A stretch of 33,333 nt of DNA from Hyphomicrobium sp. (GCA_030148725.1 JASBSU010000047.1:1-33333); one strand, 5' to 3'; shown: positions 22,624 to 31,160, counted from the first letter of the stretch. The notes: generated by a model not told the origin, from the letters alone. Program-made: numbers and translations.

Positions 22624-23345
22624 GAGCTGGGCGCCAGCGCCTTGATGGCTTCACTCAGCGAATCTTCGGACTTGTTGATCGAGCTCGAAACGGCGTCGTA
22701 TCCGCGCGATGCCATGATGAGCTGCGTCATTTCCCACATCGGGTTGACGTTCGAGCCTTCGATATGGCCCTGAATGACGCCGACGCGATTGAAGTCGAGC
22801 GCCGGCACGGCCGGTTTGTCGGGAATGACGCCGGAGTTGTCATATCGCGACAACTTGGCGTCCGGTTCGATTGAGAAGAGCCCGATGGCGCCCATCTGTA
22901 GGTCGTTCTGGGTGATCATCCCGTCGGCAGCGATCTTGATCGGTCCGCCGTTGGGGTTGACCTGAATTGGCGCGCCACCGACGTCGAGCATCGCGTAGCC
23001 GGCGATGGACCGTAGCTCACCCTCGGCCGTCATCTGCATACGGCCATCGCGCGTATAGGCGACGCCGCCGGGCGTTTGGATTGCGAACCAGGCATCGCCC
23101 TGCACCGCAACGTCGAGTGGATTTCCTGTGCGCGTCGTCTGTCCGGGATCGCGCTTGATGAATGTGTCTCCCGAAGACGCAAATGAAACCGGCTCGCTCG
23201 CCGACTTGTTCAGCATCTCCTCGAACTTGATCTCCTCGCGTCGGAAGCCGGGTGTCGTTGCGTTCGCCACGTTGTTGGCGATCGTTTCCAGCCGCCGTTG
23301 AAGGGCCATCTGCGAGGAAAGTGCGACGTAGAGGCTGGATTGCAT
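22620..23345 (-). CDS. flgF: Flagellar basal-body proximal rod protein FlgF
   Basis: The protein has 241 residues with an ATG complementary to 23343-23345. The rod signature is MALQRRLETIANNVANATTP then GFRREEIKFEEML; the core GDAWFAIQTPGGVAYTRDG follows; and the C-terminus ends WEMTQLIMASRGYDAVSSS. FlgF is a minor proximal-rod subunit. A FlgG identity is excluded by the presence of the true flgG at 30376 and by the fliI-linked position known from Sinorhizobium. It begins 5 bases after the DUF1217 gene stop. Confidence 0.94.
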   Translation of the reverse strand: MQSSLYVALSSQMALQRRLETIANNVANATTPGFRREEIKFEEMLNKSASEPVSFASSGDTFIKRDPGQTTRTGNPLDVAVQGDAWFAIQTPGGVAYTRDGRMQMTAEGELRSIAGYAMLDVGGAPIQVNPNGGPIKIAADGMITQNDLQMGAIGLFSIEPDAKLSRYDNSGVIPDKPAVPALDFNRVGVIQGHIEGSNVNPMWEMTQLIMASRGYDAVSSSINKSEDSLSEAIKALAPSS

Positions 23346-23350
23346 GCTGC

Positions 23351-24133
23351 CTAGGTCCCACCGAGCTTGAGATTCTGCAGGCTGCTGAGGAGATCGTAGC
23401 TGATGTTCGCCTCCAGCGGCTGCATGAGCTGCACCGCTGGGCTTGTCTGGGCGACGTTGGAATTTTCGACGTCATAAGCCGCAGCGAAATGGATCAGCAT
23501 CTTCTGAACTTTCGCCGGGTCCTTGAAATCTTCGATCTTCATGCGCTTCGAGAGCATTTCGGCCTGCTTGTCGATGTCGAGCAGCGACATCGTGGCGGGC
23601 AGCCCGTACATCGTCTGCGCCACCTTGAGCAGCGCCTTGTCAGCAAGGATCGAGAACGGGCTGGTGATGCTGGATGCCTTGCGCTCGAAGTATAGCGCCA
23701 GACGCACGCCTTCATTCTGGCTACCGGCATCCTGCTCGACCTGCTGGCGCATATAGCGGTCGACGGTGCCCTGCTTTGCGTCCGTCCACTTGGTGGTGGT
23801 TTCGCCGTAGAGCTTGAAGTTGAACGCTTTGGCGAATTCCTTGTAGCGAGAATCGGCAAGCGTATTTGCGAACGCCTTGTTGGAATCGATGCCTTCCGTC
23901 AGCACCTTTCGCATGAACGCCTTCGCGTAGTTCATGTCCTCGAGGCCCCACGCCTTCATGGCGTAGCGGAACAGCCGGTCGTTGCCGAGGAAGTCGTCGA
24001 TCGACTTCACGCTCTCGATGTTGTCGAGATAATACTCGGTCTCACGTGCAACCAATGGCTGCTTGGCCGTGCTGGCCAGCGTCCGGTCGAGGTTGCCGCT
24101 GACGAGGCGGTAGTTGGCGAGTGTCGTGAGCAC
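23351..24133 (-). CDS. DUF1217-family flagellar-cluster protein
   Basis: The protein has 260 residues using the GTG complementary to 24131-24133, which has a GGAAG ribosome site and gives the usual family start (TTLANYRLVSGNLDRTLAST). An in-frame GTG at 24235 and an ATG at 24208 would add up to 34 extra residues. Family signatures are ARETEYYLDNI, SIDDFLGNDRLFRYAMKAWG, YAKAFMRKVLTEGI and SPFSILADKALLKVAQTMYG. DUF1217 proteins are found in alphaproteobacterial flagellar clusters and are of uncertain function; several carry more than one copy of the domain, whereas this one is short. It is the first gene of the minus operon, divergent from motA. Confidence 0.85.
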   Translation of the reverse strand: MLTTLANYRLVSGNLDRTLASTAKQPLVARETEYYLDNIESVKSIDDFLGNDRLFRYAMKAWGLEDMNYAKAFMRKVLTEGIDSNKAFANTLADSRYKEFAKAFNFKLYGETTTKWTDAKQGTVDRYMRQQVEQDAGSQNEGVRLALYFERKASSITSPFSILADKALLKVAQTMYGLPATMSLLDIDKQAEMLSKRMKIEDFKDPAKVQKMLIHFAAAYDVENSNVAQTSPAVQLMQPLEANISYDLLSSLQNLKLGGT

Positions 24134-24240
24134 GGCTGCGCTTCCGATTGAATGGTTGCCGAAAGGTTGCACGCCTTGCCTTTCGTGAAGCTGGAGCCCT
24201 GCAGGCATGACCTGGCCTGCCGCAGACAGCTTCACGCAAG

Positions 24241-24279
24241 GAAGTGATGCTTCAACTCATGGAAGGATAAAATCACTTC
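24241..24279. promoter_or_regulatory. 8-bp inverted repeat in the motA leader / divergent promoter region
   Basis: GAAGTGAT (24241-24248) and ATCACTTC (24272-24279) are exact complements 23 bases apart; a smaller CTTC/GAAG pair (24250-24253, 24262-24265) nests inside. The outer repeat ends 12 bases before the motA GTG, next to a GGA ribosome core at 24280. It may be an mRNA hairpin controlling motA translation or a two-site operator for the divergent motA and DUF1217-flgF-fliI operons. Confidence 0.45.
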
Positions 24280-24291
24280 GGATTCCCTGAC

Positions 24292-25182
24292 GTGACCATC
24301 GCGATTGGCCTCATTGTCACTCTGGCCTGCATGCTCGGCGGCTTCGTCGCCATGGGCGGGCACGTCGGCGTGATCTGGCAACCCTGGGAGTTCGTCGTCA
24401 TCGGCGGCTCCGCGCTTGGCACGTTCATCGTCGCCAACCCCATGAAAACCATCAAGGATACGGGCGCCGGCATCAAAGAAGCCGTCACCGGCGATGCGCC
24501 CGGCCGCCAGCAGTACCTTGAGGTCCTCGGCATCCTCTACTTCCTGATGCGCGAGTTGCGGTCCAAGCCGCGCAACGAGGTCGAGGAGCATATCGACAGC
24601 CCCGACCAGTCGCCCCTCTTCCAGAGATTTCCCTCGATCGCCGCCAACGGCGATCTTACGACGTTCATCTGCGACTACTGCCGCCTCATCATCATCGGCA
24701 ACGCCCGCACGCATGAGATCGAGTCGCTGATGGACGAAGAGATCAACACCATCCGGACGGACAAGACGAAGCCCTACCACGCGCTCGTCGCCGTCGGTGA
24801 AGGCCTCCCCGCTCTCGGCATCGTCGCGGCCGTTCTGGGCATCGTGAAAGCCATGGGCTCTCTCGACGAATCGCCCGAGGTCCTGGGCCATCTCATCGGC
24901 GCCGCCCTCGTCGGCACATTTGCCGGCATCTTCCTCGCCTACGCGGTGTTCACGCCTCTATCCACCAAGATCAAAACGCTGCGCGAAAAGCAGATGCGCT
25001 CCTACGTCATCGTCAAGCAGACGCTGCTGGCCTTCATGAACGGTGCAATGCCTCAGGTTGCGCTGGAGCACGGACGCAAGACGATCTCGGTCTACGAGCG
25101 CCCTTCCATCGACGACGTCGAGCAGATCGCGCTCAGCTCGAGCGGTGCCAGCGGGGAGCCGGCTGCCGCGGAGGCGGCCTGA
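24292..25182 (+). CDS. motA: Flagellar stator subunit MotA
   Basis: The protein has 296 residues with a GTG start: an in-frame stop lies just upstream, and the opening ([22 protein letters not shown]) fits rhizobial MotA. There are four membrane helices (about 2-20, 33-50, 169-190, 202-222) around a large cytosolic loop that carries the charged residues contacting FliG. The proline-containing [20 protein letters not shown] stretch is the conserved third helix. MotA works with MotB as a proton channel. No motB is in the window; in Sinorhizobium motB and motC lie apart from motA as well. fliM follows after 3 bases. Confidence 0.95.
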   Translation: MTIAIGLIVTLACMLGGFVAMGGHVGVIWQPWEFVVIGGSALGTFIVANPMKTIKDTGAGIKEAVTGDAPGRQQYLEVLGILYFLMRELRSKPRNEVEEHIDSPDQSPLFQRFPSIAANGDLTTFICDYCRLIIIGNARTHEIESLMDEEINTIRTDKTKPYHALVAVGEGLPALGIVAAVLGIVKAMGSLDESPEVLGHLIGAALVGTFAGIFLAYAVFTPLSTKIKTLREKQMRSYVIVKQTLLAFMNGAMPQVALEHGRKTISVYERPSIDDVEQIALSSSGASGEPAAAEAA

Positions 25183-25185
25183 CGC

Positions 25186-26115
25186 ATGGCCGAACCAGCC
25201 GCCTCGCGCAGGAGCCTCGAAGGTCTGTTTGCCGGTCCCCAGGACCTGGTCGAGCGGCTGCCGATGCTGCGTACCATCCTGCAGAAGACGGCGAGTTCCT
25301 GGTCCGAGCAGCTGCGCAATATCTCCGCCACCGCGCCCGAGGTGGTGCTGGTCGGCGTCGAGAGCGGCGCCCCCGAGGCCATGATCGCCTCGACAGCGAA
25401 CCAGGCCATCGCTTGCGTCATAGAAGCGCCGAACTGGAACGCCCGCCTCATCATCTGCGCCGAGTACGAGTTCGTCTTCACCGTCGTCGAGATGCTGCTC
25501 GGCGGCGACGGTTCGGAGATGGTGCCAAACGCCGATCGTCCGCTGACCCGCACCGAGCTTGGTCTCGCCCAGCTGGCGTTCGAGCAATTTGCCAGCGCCC
25601 TGGAGCAGGGGTTCTCGCTTGTTGCTCCGACGAGTTTTCAGGCCGGCCAAGCTGCCGCGCGGGTGAGTTTCGATGTCCTTGGGCGCCTGACGGTCCCGAT
25701 CGTCGCCGCCAAGTTCCACATGTTCGCGCTCGGCATGGGCGGCGGCATCACCGTGATGATGTCGCAATCGGTGCTGAGCCCGATGCGAAACGAGCTTTCG
25801 CGCACCGCTGGACCCGAATCGGTCAGGCCCGATCCAGCTTGGAGCCAGAAGATACAAAGCGAGGTTTCGCGCGCCAATGTCGACCTGGTGGCCGTGCTGG
25901 ACGAGCAGGAACTGCCGCTTGCCGACGTGGCCCGCTTCGCTGTTGGTCAGGTCTTGCGGCTGAGCGCGGCGCCGGACGGTGTGCTTCGCGTGGAATGCAA
26001 CGACGAGCCGCTGATCAATTGTGAGATCGGCAAGTCGAATGGAGTTTACGCACTGCGCGTACGTGATTTCGTCGACAAGGAACGAGAGTTCATGGACGAC
26101 ATCCTCGCCGGATAG
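25186..26115 (+). CDS. fliM: Flagellar motor switch protein FliM
   Basis: The protein has 309 residues. The middle CheC/FliY-like domain includes LGGDGSEMVPNADRPLTRTE (105-124), and the SpoA-type C-terminus follows (VDLVAVLDEQELPLADVARF, LRVECNDEPLINCEIGKSNG). FliM forms the C-ring and sets rotation or speed. The N-terminus (MAEPAASRRSLEGLFAGPQD) has no LSQxEIDALL-type CheY-binding motif, which is a notable difference from enteric FliM. In rhizobia, which rotate in one direction and modulate speed, the CheY contact is also atypical. It follows motA by 3 bases, with fliN 38 bases downstream. Confidence 0.92.
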   Translation: MAEPAASRRSLEGLFAGPQDLVERLPMLRTILQKTASSWSEQLRNISATAPEVVLVGVESGAPEAMIASTANQAIACVIEAPNWNARLIICAEYEFVFTVVEMLLGGDGSEMVPNADRPLTRTELGLAQLAFEQFASALEQGFSLVAPTSFQAGQAAARVSFDVLGRLTVPIVAAKFHMFALGMGGGITVMMSQSVLSPMRNELSRTAGPESVRPDPAWSQKIQSEVSRANVDLVAVLDEQELPLADVARFAVGQVLRLSAAPDGVLRVECNDEPLINCEIGKSNGVYALRVRDFVDKEREFMDDILAG

Positions 26116-26153
26116 GCAGGAAGCCCGTCACGCTCCATCGCCAAGGAAAGCCA

Positions 26154-26546
26154 ATGCCGAACTTCGACCCTTTGAATCTGCAGTCCGAGGCCGGGCCTGG
26201 CGACACGCTCGCCGACCACGGATATGGCAAGCCGGCATCTGCGCCATCATACGCGTCATCGCCTCCCGCCGGAGCTGAAGGTCTGAGCCTGGACACCATC
26301 ATGCGCATCCCGGTGACGGTGAAGATCGTCCTCGGGTCCGCATCGATGCCCGTCGCCGCCCTCTTGAAGCTCGGTCGAGGCGCGTTGATTCCGCTCGATC
26401 GCAAGCTCGGCGAGCCGGTCGACGTCATCGTCAACGGCCGCGTCGTCGCTCGTGGCGAAGTGGTCGTCATGGACGACGATCCCTCGCGGCTGGGCATTTC
26501 ATTGACCGAGGTTGTCGGACCGTCCGCAGCCGGAAACCTCCCCTGA
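26154..26546 (+). CDS. fliN: Flagellar motor switch protein FliN
   Basis: The protein has 130 residues. About 45 low-complexity Pro/Ala/Ser-rich residues are followed by a complete SpoA domain (IMRIPVTVKIVLG, ALLKLGRGALIPLDRKLGEP, VIVNGRVVARGEVVVMDD, LGISLTEV). FliN tetramers form the base of the C-ring and bind FliH and export chaperones. The length is normal, and the long disordered tail is common in Alphaproteobacteria. The stop is 10 bases before the preferred fliG start. Confidence 0.95.
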   Translation: MPNFDPLNLQSEAGPGDTLADHGYGKPASAPSYASSPPAGAEGLSLDTIMRIPVTVKIVLGSASMPVAALLKLGRGALIPLDRKLGEPVDVIVNGRVVARGEVVVMDDDPSRLGISLTEVVGPSAAGNLP

Positions 26547-26556
26547 TTATCGCCAG

Positions 26557-27585
26557 ATGGCCCACCCTCAATCCCGCGGCAGCTCCAAGCGCAATGCGCT
26601 GACCGGACCCGAAAAGGTCGGAATACTGCTGCTCGCGCTCGGCAAGTCGAAAGCAGCCCAGCTGCTGAAGCGACTTGACCCCGAGGAGCTGCGCCTTCTG
26701 ACACGTCACAGCGCCAAGATGCGCCCCGTGAGCGCCGAGGAAGTCGAGGAGCTGGTCGAGGAGTTTGCCGACGGCTTCACCGGCGGCATGAGCTTTGCGG
26801 GCACCGCCGATGAGGTGAAGAGCCTTCTCGCCGATGTGATGAGCCAGGACGAGATCGCGCAGTACATGCGCGACCAGCCGGCCGAAGGTCAGCCGGTGTG
26901 GGAAAAGCTCGTCCCGCTGCGCGACAATGTCCTCCAGTCGCTCATCATGAAGGAGCATCCGCAAACCATCGCGGTCATTCTCTCGCGCATTGATTCGAAT
27001 GTCGGCGCGCGCCTCTTGCGCACCCTGGAGCCGGAGTTTCGACACTCCCTGCTGCGCCGCATGCTTGGCCTCAAGGGCGTGTCCGAGCGCGCCATGTCCG
27101 CCATCGAGAACGGCCTGCGCGAAGATCTTCTGGCGACGATGCTGGCGGCGCCTAACCCTGAAACGCGCAAGACCATCGCCGGTATCCTGAATAAGCTGGA
27201 CGGCTCGCAGGCGAACGAAATCCTCAAGAGCATCGCCGCCACGCGTCCTGAAGACGCGAACGAGCTGAAAAGCATGCTGTTCTCGTTCGCCGATCTTGCG
27301 AACCTCAAGCCGCGCGCCCGTTCGCTCATTCTCGAGAAGGTGCCGACCGAGCAGGTGGTGCTCGCCCTCAACGGCTCCGATCCCGATTTGCAGGAAGCTG
27401 TTCTGGCGACGCTCACCGCGCGCGTCCGGCGCATGGTCGAGGCCGAGCTGGAAGCGGCTCCGCCAGCCCGTTCCCGCGACGTCGAGGAGGCACGCCGCGG
27501 CATCGTCGCGGTCGTGCTGAGCCTCATGGCCCGGGGCGAGATCACGCTGGAGGACCGTGCGTCCGAAGGCGACGAATTCGATTGA
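26557..27585 (+). CDS. fliG: Flagellar motor switch protein FliG
   Basis: The protein has 342 residues from the ATG at 26557. A TTG at 26512 would overlap fliN by 35 bases and add an atypical tail; neither start has a strong ribosome site. The N-domain begins LTGPEKVGILLLALG; the middle motif EHPQTIAVILSRI (about 133-145) is the FliM-binding EHPQR-like signature; the C-domain holds the charged torque helix (TEQVVLALNGSDPDL, LTARVRRMVEAE). FliG joins the MS ring to the C-ring and receives torque from MotA. flhB begins 8 bases later. Confidence 0.94.
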   Translation: MAHPQSRGSSKRNALTGPEKVGILLLALGKSKAAQLLKRLDPEELRLLTRHSAKMRPVSAEEVEELVEEFADGFTGGMSFAGTADEVKSLLADVMSQDEIAQYMRDQPAEGQPVWEKLVPLRDNVLQSLIMKEHPQTIAVILSRIDSNVGARLLRTLEPEFRHSLLRRMLGLKGVSERAMSAIENGLREDLLATMLAAPNPETRKTIAGILNKLDGSQANEILKSIAATRPEDANELKSMLFSFADLANLKPRARSLILEKVPTEQVVLALNGSDPDLQEAVLATLTARVRRMVEAELEAAPPARSRDVEEARRGIVAVVLSLMARGEITLEDRASEGDEFD

Positions 27586-27593
27586 TGGGCTGA

Positions 27594-28688
27594 ATGTCGA
27601 ACCAGGATCAGGACAAGGAAAGCAAAACCGAGGAGGCAACCGAAAAGAAAATTCGGGATGCCGTCGAGAAGGGCAATGTTCCCTTCTCCAAGGAGCTTCC
27701 CGCCTTTGCCTCGCTCGTCGGCCTGATTGCCATCACCAGCTTCTTCATCGTCGGCGGATCTATCGAGCTCGCATCTTCGATGAAGAGTTTCCTCGATGAC
27801 CCCGGACACTGGCAGCTCGAAAACACCGCCGACGTCGTGCAGGTGTTCAGCGTCGTCAATCTGGATGCTGCGCGACTGATCGGACCTGCGGTGCTCGTGC
27901 TGGCGTTCGCCGGTGTCGCCAGTTCGCTCGCGCAGAACTCGCCAAGCATCGTTTTCGAGCGCATCCGCCCTCAGCTGTCGCGGATATCGCTGAGTGCAGG
28001 GTGGAAGCGTCTGTTCGGCGCACAAGGATGGGTTGAGTTTCTGAAGGGCGCCTTCAAGCTCGCGGCCCTCGCTATCCTCGCCTGTCTGCTCGTCAGAGCG
28101 GCGCGCTACGACGTTTTCAATTCCATGTTCATGTCGCCGTACGCGCTTCCCGAGCTGCTGCAGACCATGACCGTTCGCCTGTTCCTCGCGGTGGTTGCCG
28201 CGATCATGGTGATGGTTGCTGCCGATCTCGTGTGGTCACGCTTCCATTGGCGCCGCGAGCTGCGGATGACGCGGCAGGAGATCAAGGACGAGCATAAGCA
28301 ATCGGACGGCGACCCGATTGTGAAGGCGCGTATGCGCTCTCTGGCAAGAGACCGCGCCCGCAAGCGCATGATCGCGCGCGTGCCACAGGCGACGGTCGTT
28401 GTCGTGAACCCGACGCACTATGCGATCGCGATGCGCTATGTCCGCTCCGAAAACCAGGCACCCATCGTCGTTGCCAAAGGCCTCGATCTCCTCGCATTGC
28501 GAATCCGCTCCGTCGCCGAGCAACACGGCATTCCTGTTGTCGAAGACAAGCTTCTCGCAAGGTCGCTGTACGATAAGGTCGAGGTGGATCAGCTCATTCC
28601 CCCCGAATTCTACAGGGCTGTTGCAAACGTGATTCTCTACATCATGTCCCGCGGACGACCGATGCCGGCGGGTGGACCGCAGCGATGA
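27594..28688 (+). CDS. flhB: Flagellar export switch protein FlhB
   Basis: The protein has 364 residues. A Glu/Lys-rich cytosolic start (KTEEATEKKIRDAVEKGNV) precedes four membrane helices (about 36-58, 92-115, 150-170, 186-212), then the cytosolic domain with the autocleavage site NPTH (272-275) in VVVNPTHYAIAMRY. Self-cleavage between Asn and Pro switches export from rod/hook to filament substrates. Length and topology are typical. The stop overlaps the start of the unknown gene at 28685 by 4 bases. Confidence 0.96.
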   Translation: MSNQDQDKESKTEEATEKKIRDAVEKGNVPFSKELPAFASLVGLIAITSFFIVGGSIELASSMKSFLDDPGHWQLENTADVVQVFSVVNLDAARLIGPAVLVLAFAGVASSLAQNSPSIVFERIRPQLSRISLSAGWKRLFGAQGWVEFLKGAFKLAALAILACLLVRAARYDVFNSMFMSPYALPELLQTMTVRLFLAVVAAIMVMVAADLVWSRFHWRRELRMTRQEIKDEHKQSDGDPIVKARMRSLARDRARKRMIARVPQATVVVVNPTHYAIAMRYVRSENQAPIVVAKGLDLLALRIRSVAEQHGIPVVEDKLLARSLYDKVEVDQLIPPEFYRAVANVILYIMSRGRPMPAGGPQR

Positions 28689-29203
28689 TGAAGCCGGCGA
28701 ACCGATTTACGTTCGAGCGTGAGAAAGCGCTCGGTCAGGGCATCCGTGAGCTCGCATCCGACCTGCGTCTCGTCGAGCCGGCGGACTACATCAACTTCGT
28801 CCGCACCGAGCGGTTTGCGAACATCGCCAATCTCATTTCATCGTCGGCCGAGCTGTTCTTCAAGCCCGGCACCATCTTCTTCGGTCATTCCGGCGACGTC
28901 GAGGTGACCTGGGACCAGCCGCCGACGGTCGCGCTCGACATGGAATTCCGCCATATGCAGGTGAGCGTCTATTTCCGCCTGGTGCTGGAGGATCGAAAGG
29001 CCGGCGTCGAAATCACCTATGTCGCGTTCGACGGCGCCTCTGGAGAGCCTGACGAGAACACGCGCCGCCTCGTAGCGGCGATCGCCGACGCCCGCCTCAC
29101 CCCGCTCGCCCAGTTCGACGACACCGAGCACGACGGCATCGGGTATACTGACCTGGAGCCCCGCCTGCCGGACAGCCCCGCGACAAGCCTCGGACAAGCT
29201 TAA
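28685..29203 (+). CDS. Conserved-looking soluble protein of unknown function at the end of the motor operon
   Basis: The protein has 172 residues. It starts at ATG 28685 (or the adjacent ATG at 28688), overlapping the flhB stop. No signal peptide or membrane helix is seen. The core reads like a small alpha-beta domain: YINFVRTERFANIANLISSS, a beta-rich middle (FKPGTIFFGHSGDVEVTWDQ, then HMQVSVYFRLVLE and AGVEITYVAF), and a helical, then disordered acidic, C-terminus. I do not recognise a named family. Translational coupling to flhB suggests a role in export or C-ring function. The stop codon itself forms part of the CtrA-type dyad ahead of flgB. Confidence 0.7.
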   Translation: MMKPANRFTFEREKALGQGIRELASDLRLVEPADYINFVRTERFANIANLISSSAELFFKPGTIFFGHSGDVEVTWDQPPTVALDMEFRHMQVSVYFRLVLEDRKAGVEITYVAFDGASGEPDENTRRLVAAIADARLTPLAQFDDTEHDGIGYTDLEPRLPDSPATSLGQA

Positions 29204-29217
29204 GCCTTTATTAAGCT
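29197..29217 (+). promoter_or_regulatory. CtrA-type box upstream of flgB, inside a 7-bp dyad
   Basis: TTAA-GCCTTTA-TTAA at 29200-29214 matches the CtrA full-site pattern TTAA-N7-TTAA, differing from the common form only in G rather than C after the second TTAA. It is embedded in a larger dyad AGCTTAA (29197-29203) / TTAAGCT (29211-29217). TTAA is rare in this GC-rich window. The centre lies about 39 bases before the flgB ATG, and the flgB ribosome site is weak. A terminator is less likely: the stem is AT-rich and has no T-run after it. Confidence 0.65.
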
Positions 29218-29245
29218 ACGCAGGCATCAACGCGCAGCTTGTGGC

Positions 29246-29626
29246 ATGAGCTCCATTTATCTCTTCGACATCGCCTCGCAGCGGAATCAATGGCTTTCGC
29301 TGCGCCAGGAAACCATCACGTCGAACATCGCCCACGCGAACACGCCGGGCTATGCGGCGCGTGATGTGCAACCTTTCGAGGCCGTGCTGCAGTCCGAACA
29401 GCTCGCCATGTCGACCAGCGATCCCTCCCACGTCGCCCAGTCCACGCGCCCGCTCAATGACGCGACCGAGACGAGCGAGGACAGCTGGCAGGTCTACGGC
29501 TCCGGCAATTCCGTCAGCATCGAGAAGGAGCTCGTCAAGGCAGGCGAGATCAACAACGCGTTCTCGTTGAGCAACGGCGTCATCAAGGCATTCCACCGCA
29601 TGCTTCTGACCAGCGCGAAAGGCTGA
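29246..29626 (+). CDS. flgB: Flagellar proximal rod protein FlgB
   Basis: The protein has 126 residues, starting with YLFDIASQRNQWLSLRQETI and then SNIAHANTPGYAARDV, the rod N-terminal signature, with a C-terminal helix (EINNAFSLSNGVIKAFHRML). FlgB is the most basal rod subunit and contacts FliE. No strong ribosome site is present, so the short leader after the CtrA-type box may matter. flgC follows after 2 bases. Confidence 0.94.
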   Translation: MSSIYLFDIASQRNQWLSLRQETITSNIAHANTPGYAARDVQPFEAVLQSEQLAMSTSDPSHVAQSTRPLNDATETSEDSWQVYGSGNSVSIEKELVKAGEINNAFSLSNGVIKAFHRMLLTSAKG

Positions 29627-29628
29627 CG

Positions 29629-30048
29629 ATGTCCGATCCGCTCAAGATTTCGCAATCGGTTGCGGCCGCTGGCTTGGATGCCCAGTCGCACCGTATGCGC
29701 ATCATCGCCGAGAATATGGCCAACGCGCAGTCGACCTCGACGCAGCCCGGCGGCGATCCGTATACGCGCAAAACCATCGTCTTCTCGAACGACTTCGACG
29801 AGGCGCTTGGCGCCAACGTGATCGGCGTCGAGCAGATCGGCACCGACAAAAGCCCGTATCGCATCGAGCGCAATCCAGGGCATCCGGCGGCGGACGCGGA
29901 CGGCAACGTCAAATACCCGAACGTCAACATGCTCGTCGAGATGGCCGACATGCGCGAGGCCAATCGCTCCTATGAGGCGAACCTACAGATGATGAAGCAG
30001 TCGCGCGCGATGGTCATGATGACCGTCGATCTTCTGAGGAGCAGCTGA
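29629..30048 (+). CDS. flgC: Flagellar proximal rod protein FlgC
   Basis: The protein has 139 residues. The N-terminus (AAAGLDAQSHRMRIIAENMA, then NAQSTSTQPGGDPYTRK) and the C-terminal VEMADMREANRSYEANLQMM are classic FlgC. It forms the proximal rod together with FlgB and FlgF. The stop shares a base with the fliE start. Confidence 0.95.
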   Translation: MSDPLKISQSVAAAGLDAQSHRMRIIAENMANAQSTSTQPGGDPYTRKTIVFSNDFDEALGANVIGVEQIGTDKSPYRIERNPGHPAADADGNVKYPNVNMLVEMADMREANRSYEANLQMMKQSRAMVMMTVDLLRSS

Positions 30049-30365
30049 TGATCGAGCAGCTCGTCCCAGCACTTTCGAGCATCGGCAAAAGCGCGCCGGT
30101 CCAGAGCGACGCCAACATCCGCCAGAGCGCCAAGGTCGCCGAGCCGGGGGCGGACTTCGGCAGCATGCTTGCGCGTATGGCCGGCGATACGGTCGACAGT
30201 CTGAAATCAGCTGAGGCCGTCTCCGTCGCCGGTATGCGCGACAAAGCTTCGGTTCAGCAGGTGGTTGAAGCGGTGATGTCCGCGGAGCAGTCGCTGCAGA
30301 CGGCGATCGCAGTCCGCGACAAGGTTGTGTCGGCGTACATGGAAATAAGCCGAATGGCCATCTGA
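30048..30365 (+). CDS. fliE: Flagellar hook-basal body adaptor FliE
   Basis: The protein has 105 residues. The C-terminal half ([20 protein letters not shown]-type helix, then [18 protein letters not shown]) is the FliE signature, preceded by a Ser/Ala-rich disordered start. FliE links the MS ring and export gate to the rod. The order flgB-flgC-fliE is conserved widely. flgG follows after 10 bases. Confidence 0.94.
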   Translation: MIEQLVPALSSIGKSAPVQSDANIRQSAKVAEPGADFGSMLARMAGDTVDSLKSAEAVSVAGMRDKASVQQVVEAVMSAEQSLQTAIAVRDKVVSAYMEISRMAI

Positions 30366-30375
30366 GGAACGTTTC

Positions 30376-31158
30376 ATGAGAGCGCTCGCCATCGCCGCGA
30401 CAGGAATGAACGCGCAGCAGCTGAACGTCGAGGTGATCGCGAACAACATCGCGAATATCAACACGACGGGTTTCAAGCGCGCGCGTGCTGAGTTCACGGA
30501 CCTTCTCTACCAGCCCGAACGTCCGGCAGGCGTGCCCAATCGCGGCAATCAGAATCCGGTTCCGGAAGGCGCCAACGTCGGTCTCGGCGTCCGCAATGCA
30601 GCGATCCGCAACCTGCACATTCAGGGCGCCCTGACGAGCACGGGCAACAAGCTCGACCTCGCCATCAACGGACGCGGCTGGTTCCAGATCGAAGGCGTGA
30701 ACGGAGAAACGTTTTACACGCGCGCCGGCGCCTTCAATAAAAACGCCACCGGCCAGCTCGTGACGATCGACGGCAACCTCCTGCAGCCGGGCATCACCAT
30801 TCCGAACGACGCGAGCAACGTCGTCATAAACGAAAGCGGCGAAGTCTTTGCGCAGGTGGGCACGCAGGCGGATATGCAGTCGCTCGGCCAGCTTACGCTC
30901 GCGAATTTCGCCAACGACGCGGGCCTCGAGCCGATGGGCGGCAACCTCTATCGCCAGACGCTCGCATCGGGCGCGCCGGTTGTCGGCGTCCCTGGCGACC
31001 CGAGCTTCGGCACGACCCAGCAGGGATATCTGGAGCTCTCGAACGTCGATCCGGTGAAGGAAATCACCGAGCTCATCACCGCGCAGCGTTCGTACGAGAT
31101 GAACTCCAAGGTGATCCAGGCCGTCGACGACATGTACAGCACGATCTCGCGAGGCTAG
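30376..31158 (+). CDS. flgG: Flagellar distal rod protein FlgG
   Basis: The protein has 260 residues, the usual FlgG length. The N-terminus is [20 protein letters not shown] then [20 protein letters not shown]; the core [20 protein letters not shown] follows; the C-terminal [20 protein letters not shown] is diagnostic. FlgG forms the rigid distal rod through the periplasm and the P and L rings. The flgA start lies 2 bases beyond the stop, so rod and ring assembly genes are coupled. Confidence 0.96.
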   Translation: MRALAIAATGMNAQQLNVEVIANNIANINTTGFKRARAEFTDLLYQPERPAGVPNRGNQNPVPEGANVGLGVRNAAIRNLHIQGALTSTGNKLDLAINGRGWFQIEGVNGETFYTRAGAFNKNATGQLVTIDGNLLQPGITIPNDASNVVINESGEVFAQVGTQADMQSLGQLTLANFANDAGLEPMGGNLYRQTLASGAPVVGVPGDPSFGTTQQGYLELSNVDPVKEITELITAQRSYEMNSKVIQAVDDMYSTISRG

Positions 31159-31160
31159 CC

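Noticed and set aside
21502-22773. Plus-strand open frame of 423 codons opposite fliI and flgF
   Set aside because: fliI Walker motifs are intact on the minus strand; the plus frame is compositionally odd and crosses two real genes.
26467-27639. Minus-strand open frame of 390 codons opposite fliG
   Set aside because: It covers fliN, fliG and flhB ends on the other strand and shows no family features.
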